Shown piece after piece: positions 57,091 to 64,000 of a DNA stretch of 64,000 bases. The translations under genes were made by a program, and so were the position numbers. Location of the stretch: NCBI RefSeq assembly GCF_047496725.1, contig NC_132978.1, forward strand, positions 6,501,501 through 6,565,500. The letters run 5' to 3'. The first letter of the stretch is position 1. Each line of letters starts with the position of its first letter. The notes under the pieces were generated by a model, which was given only the letters and a program-made list of their open reading frames with translations, was not told the origin of the DNA and searched no databases. The DNA is from Anoplolepis gracilipes (lineage: Eukaryota; Arthropoda; Insecta; Hymenoptera; Formicidae).

Positions 57091-58300
57091 CGTGCTCGTA
57101 CTTGAGGGCAGTACATTGGAAAGAACCTTATCCTTTTATCAGGATCGCGACAAAGATATTTTAAAAATACGTAACGAACTCGAAAAGGGAGATGTAAAAT
57201 ATTATGAATTGCGGGACAGGCTTGTGTATAGAAAAGATAGAAATAAAAAGTTACTTTTTTACATTCCGCACTCTATGGAGCCAAACGTAATTCGAACGTG
57301 TCATAACGACCTTGGCTACGTAGGGATTGATAAAGTCATAGAAAATATCACAAGGGTCTATTGGTTTCCCCATATGCGTGAAAAAGTACAGGGGTATATT
57401 TCTAACTGCTTTAGATGTATTGAATTTGTTCCACCGAGTGGAAAGGCCGAAGGTTATCTACACAGTATACCGAAGGAAGGTTTACCGTTCGCAACAATAT
57501 ATGTCGATCATGTGGGTCCGTTAGAAAAAACCAGGAAGGACTATCGGCATTTGTTCGTAATAATTGACGCGTTCACCAAATTTATTAGATTATATCCATG
57601 CAAATCAACTGCGACGGATGAAGTGTTAAAACATCTTAACCATTATTTCCGTGTATATAGTCGACCGAAGCGTTTAATCGAGAAACGTGTTTCACGTCCG
57701 ATGTTTTTAAAGAATATTTAAAATCAGAATTGATCGAACATGTGTTGGTAGCGGTAAATACGCCGAGAGCGAACGGGCAGGTTGAACGTTTTAACCGGGT
57801 GATAATACCAATGTTAACCAAATTAAGTGAGATGCCTTTCAAATGGGACCACGTTTTAGATCAGGTGGAATTTTCTCTAAATAATACAGTTTGTCGGACG
57901 ACTGGCAAGACATCGGCTCGTTTATTGTTTGGTCTTGGACAGCGGGGAAAGCCGAATGATTCGCTGCGTGATTTAATCGAGCAAAATTTTGATAAAGAAC
58001 AAAATTTTGACTTGCTCCGAAACAAGGCATAAGCTAATATATACGAGGCACAACACAAAGGTGCTGAACGATATAATTTAAGGCAAAAGGCTGCACACGA
58101 ATATAAGATCGGCGACTATGTTGAGATCCGTAATGTAGACACAACTGCTGGAATTAATAAAAAACTGGTGCCAAAATTTAAAGGTCTGTACGTTATTAAA
58201 AAAGTGTTAGATCGCGACCGCTATGTTGTTGCCGACATCGATGGTTTCAGTTGACTCAGCGGCCATATACTGGAATACTTGCGCCGGACCAGATGCGTCC
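57091..58300 (+). pseudogene. Gypsy B integrase, second catalytic Asp deleted
   Basis: The zinc module CHNDLGYVGIDKV...NCFRC is near 57300-57415. The core has Asp in IYVDHVG near 57510. Near 57680 the sequence jumps from RPKRLIE to KRVS. The segment that should carry the SDRG motif with the second catalytic Asp is missing and the frame is lost. The Glu-bearing ANGQVERFNR is present near 57770 in another frame, and the C-terminal YKIGDYVEIRN tail is near 58105. Confidence 0.85.
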
Positions 58301-58421
58301 CTACATTTGTATATAAAAAATTATATTTTAGCGCATTTTTATTTTATTTTGTTTGGTAGTATTCAATGTAAAATAGTCGATTTTTAGCAATGACCATGAC
58401 GATCAAAAGTCATGGCCGAGC

Positions 58422-58745
58422 TATAAACGATAATATAATATTTTAAACGCCCGACCGTTGCATCGCGTGTTTATTTTGATAGCGGAGCTCTTTATGTTAC
58501 TTAAGAGTCGAAGTCAAGATGTATTAGAGGTCACCCCCACGGGAATCTCTTTTCGCGTTTTGCGAATATATAAGAGCGGAATACGAAGGATAGGCTGACT
58601 CGTTGCGAAAAGAAAAACAGTCGAAAGAAGGAAGAGCTTCTGAGTTTGTACAATTAACAATAAACCGTTATATTACCTAACCAAGAGAAATAAATATCTT
58701 TCCGATCTTCCGAAAACAGAGAAAAGAATCAACCTTCCTCCTACA
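58422..58745 (+). repeat. Gypsy B 3' LTR
   Basis: 324 bp. The first bases read TATAAACGAT instead of TGTAAGCGAT. Small deletions relative to the 5' LTR lie near 58480-58500 and 58670. Confidence 0.88.
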
Positions 58746-58786
58746 TATTCATTTTTTTATATCGTCAAAATTTATGCATAACTCAC

Positions 58787-60503
58787 AATACGAAAATCCA
58801 TTTCCTATATAGCCTTTTTCACAACCACAGTCTGCTTCATGATTTCTGTTAATACAAATAGCATTTTCTACACAAGGATTTTGAATTAAACAAGGATCCT
58901 GGCAAGTATGCCTAATGCACGTTTCTGTCAGCGGACACTCTCTGTTGTCACGACATGTCAGAGTATCCGCTGGACATTCGCTACGTAATAAACCGCACCC
59001 GATACCTGGTCGACAGCCCAATTCGAATTCGCATATTTGTATCACGGAGCCATTGGATGGCTGACAACTCTTGATCAAATTACTCGGATTACCTTGATAA
59101 TCATTGATGCACAAGCAGGTCGACATATGGTTCTGCGTAATGCAAACTGCATTAGGTCCGCACTGCAACTTGCTGCAGGCATCCACGCACTTGCGAACAC
59201 CTTCACCGATCTGAAAGCAAATCTCCTGGGGCTCGCACTCAAAGTCGTTTGAGCAAACGCTTTGCTCGGTGCATGGGATTTCAGTTGAGCAAATATCCGA
59301 CATGCATTGTCCACCAGAGAAAGGATTACCCTTAAAATCTTCGATACATTTACAGATCGGCCCATCGTAACTGACAATACATTGTGCATCCGTGCCACAA
59401 ACAAAATCATCGCATTCTGTATCAAGAAAAATTTGCAATGTGTGTGCAATAAAATTACAATTGATATCTCTCACCTAATTAATAACATAACATATTGATA
59501 CATATATTGATAACTGATAAAATAAATATACACATAAAAATAAAAATTATAATATAAATTACTACCACATTTTTTAACAAAAACAATTTATATCAATCGT
59601 TTATAATAATATATATCTTTTTTAATTTAAAAAATTTCTTATATATATTTAATATAAATATACAAGATATAATTTTACTGTCAATAAATCGTGCAATTTT
59701 ATTCGAAAATTTGTACTCACGTGAGATACATTCGTTGTTCTTGCCTTTCGAAACCGATTAAGCATCTACACCATGCGACATGCTTATCGGGCTCGCAATA
59801 CGCGTTCGAATCGCATGTTATATTGTCGCAAGGATTAACGCAGCTTCCTTGAACGCACGCCAGATAATTTTCACAATCGTCGTTGGACGAACACTAGCTT
59901 TAGTCAGTTACAACTCCCGTACAACCAGCACCGTAAGGATCACCAGTCATATCTTTGGGACACTCACACACGTGATCTCCTATCGTGTTGATGCAATACA
60001 CATCATTACTGCAAGGATTATTCGCACATTCGTTCAGGTCGACGCAACCTTGCTGCGGATCGCCTTCGAAGCCAGCCTCGCACACGCATCGCGGTGGATC
60101 GCTCGGCGTACATTTTACATTAATGCCGCATAGAAAACCGTCGCAGGGGTCTGCAATAGCGAAGAGAATACTCGAAACAATTCCACGTAGAAAATATTAC
60201 AAAGCTATGAAATATATGTAAAAAAAACTAGAAATATAACAATTACGTAAGATGGTATAATTATAAAAATTTTCTCGGAACTTACCGTGACAACTTGACA
60301 ATGGATCACCGTTCATTCCCTCAAGACAGGAACACCGAAAGCTACCGTATACGTTTGTATAGATAGCGGAATGTCCACAAAGACTCCTTAGATACTCGTC
60401 AATGTCCTCGCACTCCTGAACACTACATCTACCATCATATCCTTGAGGACATTCGCATTTATGCGAGCCCGGGAAGTTTATGCATAATGCATCCCTTCCG
60501 CAG
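58787..60503 (-). pseudogene. EGF-repeat gene fragment (dumpy/fibrillin type), decayed
   Basis: Minus-strand exons: 60503-60286, 60150-59721 and 59416-58787, each with GT-AG edges (donors near 60285, 59720 and 58786; acceptors at 60151 and 59417). They encode Cys-rich EGF modules (CDGFLCGINVKC, VDLNECANNPC, CGPNAVCITQNH, CVENAICINRNH) like giant extracellular matrix proteins of the dumpy group. The first exon has lost two Cys (replaced by Tyr) and is cut at an AT run. The middle exon has two stops (VVTD*S*CSS) and a 2-bp deletion near its end. The last exon (630 bp) is intact and its following intron carries gypsy B. Confidence 0.72.
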
Positions 60504-60504
60504 G

Positions 60505-60506
<2 letters not shown>

Positions 60507-60546
<40 letters not shown>
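60507..60546. repeat. (AT)n run cutting the EGF exon
   Basis: A TA dinucleotide run directly next to the broken exon end. Confidence 0.9.
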
Positions 60547-60551
<5 letters not shown>

Positions 60552-60577
60552 TGAGTTTACTTAAATTTATTGTGTAG

Positions 60578-60614
60578 ATATTAACGAATGCGAATACGAG
60601 AGTGCCTGTCCTAT
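60578..60614 (+). pseudogene. EGF exon scrap in opposite orientation
   Basis: After a TGTGTAG acceptor the plus strand reads INECEYESACP, the start of a calcium-binding EGF module. It is inverted relative to its neighbours and ends in an AT run after 12 codons. Confidence 0.6.
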
Positions 60615-60622
60615 TATATATA

Positions 60623-60795
60623 TATATATTTAATATAAATATACAAGATATAATTTTACTGTCAATAAATCGTGCAATTTTATTCGAAAACTTGTACTCA
60701 CGTGAGACACATTTGTTGTTCTTGCCCTTCGTGAAACCGATTAAGCATCTACACCATGCGACATGCTTATCGGGCTCGCAATACGCGTTCGAATC
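60623..60795 (-). repeat. Duplicate of EGF exon end and intron (copy of 59641-59812)
   Basis: About 172 bp match with few changes. This copy keeps the intact reading through CRCLIGFTKGKNNKCVS, while the other has lost two bases. It ends in an AT run at 60796, where the inverted F-box copy begins. Confidence 0.82.
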
Positions 60796-60796
60796 T

Positions 60797-62027
60797 AATA
60801 TATATATAAATCAGAAACATTGAAAGAGATATAAGAGAATTATATTTAGAGAATAATTCTGAAACTTATATAATTACCAATCTAATTTCTAAGAAATTAT
60901 AATCTCTAGATCTCCTGCTAGGTCTAAAGGGTATTAACCTGCTGGCTATGCCAAACTTTCTCATTACAGCGTAACATGTAGCAGTCAGTAAATATTTCCG
61001 TAAATATTGAAATAAAATCTGTAACATATAAATTACATTAGAAAAAATAATATTAAACATTTGCATAACATAAAAAGATATATTCACGTACAGTCTTGCT
61101 TTCATTTCATTCCAAAAATTCTTTTTGGTCCAGAATTCGCCTTTATTTATATTATCTCTCCAATAAGAAAAATCATCGTCAAAAGAATTTAAATAATTCT
61201 TTGAGAATATTGGATGCCTAGGATATACTTCTAAAAGAGAAGATTGCATTTTTTCCACAACCTTATTTAGCCATGTATTTATAAAATAGTAAGACACATG
61301 TGGTCGGATATATTCGAGCACCAGAGTAAGAAGTTTTTCTAAAGATTGTTCTTTTTCTGATAGATTATTAAATTTTTTTAGCTTATATATTAATCGATAT
61401 TGTCTCAAATATAGCAAAATTTCTTCAAAATAAGATATATTAGGTAAATTATGAAATTTCCTAAAAAAAAATTACGTATTAATTGTACAATGGCAACTGT
61501 AAAATATTTATAATTATAATTAATAATTAATTTGTAATGTTAATATTAATTTATTAAATTTTACCTTGATGATTTAAAAAAAACGTTTGTATGTAGATAA
61601 AACATTACAAAATAATAAAACATTGTTGGCTATAAAACGGAGAAGTGAATCCAATTTGTCTTTTTTAGAAACCGTTAAGGTATTATTGAACATCAGGGAT
61701 ACATGATACTTTAATTTTTTGACACATTCTATGCTTTTTTCTACTTGTTCTTCAAAATTTAAATTCTCAGATAATTTCTTCCGTTTCTCTTCATTATATT
61801 TGTTCAAAATAGGACAGCTAAATTAATACATAGAAAATATTTCAATTCTGTGAAAAATTTAAGCAACGCATAATGCTCATAATGCTTATAATAACCGCGT
61901 TTTGATTCTTATTTGCCGTCACTGTCGTTTAAAAGATTTTTATCGTAAAATTATGTTACACATGTACATATTGTATAACAGATTTCTTGTAAGCCTGAGT
62001 ATTATTAGCAGACTTTGAAATTTTTAA
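60797..62027 (-). pseudogene. Inverted second copy of the F-box gene (exons 2-4)
   Basis: On the minus strand this matches 50699-52110: exon 2 (from 61813, with CPILNKYNEEKRKK), a good GT donor near 61563, exon 3 with LRQYRLIYKLKKFNNLSEKEQ free of the stop seen in the plus copy, and VYPRHPIFSKN. About 190 bp after NEMKAR is deleted relative to the plus copy, and no F-box exon is present. It is probably part of an FBXO21-like paralogue; the fragment alone cannot make a full protein. Confidence 0.75.
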
Positions 62028-63266
62028 TATCAAGGCTCGCTGTGGAAATAAAATTAAAAACAATACAGGCAGTAGAGAGCAAATTATATATCGTATAAAT
62101 GGAATTAGATGGCAGTTGAGAAAAGTTAAAACTGTATCTACAGAATAATAGAATATTTTATGTAGTGACAAAAATAGTTTATTAACAATTAACGAAATCT
62201 ACGCATGTGTTGTGAATTAGTGTAATTTCGAAAAACATAAAAATTTAATCTTAACAATCGTAAATCTTTACATAACTATAACCGTTCTAAAATTTCATTT
62301 TTTAATAGATTAATAGCTAATAGATAATAAAGCATTGAGCTTAGAGATACGTATTTTGTTATCAGAAAGACTTTTGTAAAAATCTTCCTTCTTTCCATGG
62401 AAATATACAAAACTTTACCAATGTTTGTTTACAATGGCTTCTTTAATAAACAAAGTCGTCCGTTATTCTTCTATTTTCAAAAGAGGTTTGATAAAAAATT
62501 TGAGGTTTTGTTGACTAAACAACGTAAAGGTAACCTTATCAAACCTATTTGTTATTATTGTTTTCATAATTCTTATGTCTCCAACAAATATCATATAACT
62601 CAACTAGATTATGACCATTCTTCTAATAATTATTCCTTTAATAATACTCCGATAAATAGGATAACGAATGTCCATATTGAATTTACAACTTATTCTAACG
62701 TACATTCAAACTTAAACATATAAAAGAAAAATGGTTCATCAATCTTTCAAAAATATCCATAGCCCATGACATTTAATGTTTTTTTTACAATTAAGGGAGA
62801 ATTTCAACGAAATTGGAGAATCGCATACCGGATCACCGGAACAATCGGTACTACACGAGTAAGAGAGACAGCAACAGCATTCCATAGGCCAAAATCCCCC
62901 ACCTCATTAGGTAAAGAAAGGACTATCGAAACTATCGCAGCAGCAAAAGAGATCAGTCTTATTCTAGCCGTAATCTAATTAACACTGACTTCATTACTAA
63001 TTTCGCTGTATTCATTATATTATTCAAGTATCTTATACTCTCTCAGATCCACTTGACAACCAAGGACGGCCTTCAGGAGTAAAATTGAGCATAGAAAAAT
63101 AAGTTGTACTTTATTAGAAAGTTGAGTGAGTAACGAATTATTATATTTATATAATTTTCCACGATAGATCACTAATTATCCCCTCTAATGTTATAACATA
63201 AAAACTTGTGATACTCGATGATTAACATCAGTCGTTCGTCGTAGTTCTCGCCAATATCTTTTCATT
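62028..63266. other. Spacer with unrecognised short ORFs
   Basis: ORFs at 62397-62723 (108 codons, Asn/Tyr-rich, with a CYYC pair) and 62766-62978 (70 codons, Arg/Thr-rich) on the plus strand have no known domain. Either could be a remnant of a mobile element. Confidence 0.4.
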
Positions 63267-63845
63267 ATGGTTGTGCCAATGTTTGTGGATCTTCAAGGAT
63301 TTATTATCGATAAAAAATTTATCGTGAAAGAAATTGCGATTCTGACAAAGGGATCTGTACTCTCTCATTATATTTTTACGAGTCTTATACCATTCCATTT
63401 GCTCACGAGGTCTGAGAAATCTCAAGTTGCATGGTTAATTGGAAAACATCACAATCTGCAATGGGAAGATGGAAACATTCCATACTACATAGCCAAACGT
63501 TTAATCACTGACGCCGTAACGTTGAAAGATGCATCTTCTCGAGTGTATGTCAAAGGACATGAAAAATGAGAATGGTTGGCATATTTATTGGAAGACGATG
63601 CGAGAATCGGTCTTATTATCGAGACATTGGATAACGACTATGATGACGTTCCTGCTTTAGATAAATTAGATGCTACTCTGCGTTGCGATAGACATGTACG
63701 AAATTGCGCTTTAAAAATGTATTTAAAATATTCAATTGGTGGTCGAATCATCATCATGAAGGTTCAATCAACCCATATTTACATTAAACTATACTTCAAG
63801 TATTATTTTCTATATTCTGTAATTAAATTTTTTTATTTGGAATAA
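63267..63845 (+). pseudogene. Decayed gene of unknown function, Hymenoptera-type family
   Basis: The frame opens MVVPMFVDLQGFI and continues with FIVKEIAIL, LTRSEKSQVAWLIGKHHNL, IPYYIAKRLITDAV and VYVKGHEK. It meets TGA at 63567 where Arg is expected before EWL. It then reads LLEDDARIGLIIETLDNDYD and LRCDRHVRNCALK before a 1-base shift near 63717 (the other frame has FKIFNWW). I recall this as a repeated uncharacterised family in bee and ant genomes; the DxxG and late Cys/His layout might be an exonuclease-like fold. That is memory and inference. Confidence 0.5.
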
Positions 63846-64000
63846 ATTTGGAATTTTTATACATTTATATTTCTTTTACTGTTGCCTTCTCCTTTGCTCT
63901 CTTCTTTCCTTATCATCATGCTCTCTCCTTTCCTTACACATCATACTCTCCTTGTCCTACGCCTATAGCGCTGACCTTTTCTCACCATGCGCGCTCTCCT
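63846..64000. other. Pyrimidine-rich window end
   Basis: A CT-rich low-complexity run with CTCTCCTTTCCTTAC-like repeats. No gene is seen. Confidence 0.6.

Larger units (their letters stand above)
53130..58745 (+). mobile_element. Ty3/gypsy element B, complete with both LTRs
   Basis: LTRs at 53130-53463 and 58422-58745 share end CTTCCTCCTACA and a common body. TATT flanks the element on both sides (53126-53129 and 58746-58749), a 4-bp TSD. The order is a SAP-like leader ORF, gag with two zinc knuckles, a protease present twice, RT, RNase H and integrase. It lies in an intron of the EGF-repeat fragment. Frameshifts, the tandem duplication and a lost integrase residue make it inactive. Confidence 0.93.

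Noticed and set aside
58787..59416. Intact EGF-domain gene
   Set aside because: Only this exon is clean; the neighbouring exons carry stops, a 2-bp loss, Cys losses and breaks.

Overview
The window reads as a transposon-rich, gene-poor stretch of an insect nuclear genome. Spliced exons, AT-rich spacers, TTAGG-like motifs and the mix of Ty3/gypsy, Ty1/copia, BEL/Pao, APE-type LINE, Penelope and P elements all point to an arthropod. An F-box protein resembling FBXO21, an EGF-repeat gene fragment, and a protein at the right edge that I remember as recurrent in bees and ants suggest Hymenoptera, probably an ant. That last step is inference. No intact host gene is visible.

Layout. 1-10814 is a nest: a copia element holds a gypsy element (1-3200) and a LINE (3868-9940), and the LINE holds a solo LTR (8258-9424). 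The TSDs of the LINE and solo LTR are readable, and the gypsy integrase carries its own 147-bp insert. 10815-18886 is AT-rich spacer with an LTR-like element (13578-15521) whose sister copy lies at 32429-34182. 18887-26888 is a P element with 46-bp inverted termini and an exact 8-bp TSD; its THAP transposase gene is split into at least five exons. Its 4.2-kb fourth intron holds a Penelope-like element with a candidate hammerhead motif and a 0.94-kb foldback element. 26889-43463 is spacer with small inverted-repeat elements, a retroposed GC-rich copy, a LINE deletion derivative (about 34560-37190, minus) and a purine tract.

43464-62030 is a rearranged host region. An F-box pseudogene starts at 43464. 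Its first intron is filled by a 6.8-kb BEL/Pao element (43659-50448, minus) with 4-bp TSD and a tRNA-Tyr-type primer site, and its downstream exons lie at 50914-52316. A mariner-type MITE and a complete gypsy element (53130-58745, TSD TATT) follow. The gypsy lies in an intron of an EGF-repeat gene fragment on the minus strand. A second, inverted copy of the F-box exons sits at 60797-62027, and the breakpoints fall in AT dinucleotide runs. The window ends with a decayed gene of unknown function (63267-63845).

Almost every coding region is broken by stops, frameshifts or deletions. Nothing here forms a working pathway; the content is a record of successive insertions. The most noteworthy items are the P element with clean ends and its loaded intron, the four-layer nest, the LTR pair with variable upstream repeats and a facultative ORF, the LINE lacking RT, and the 385-bp protease-region duplication with a SAP-type gag leader in the second gypsy.
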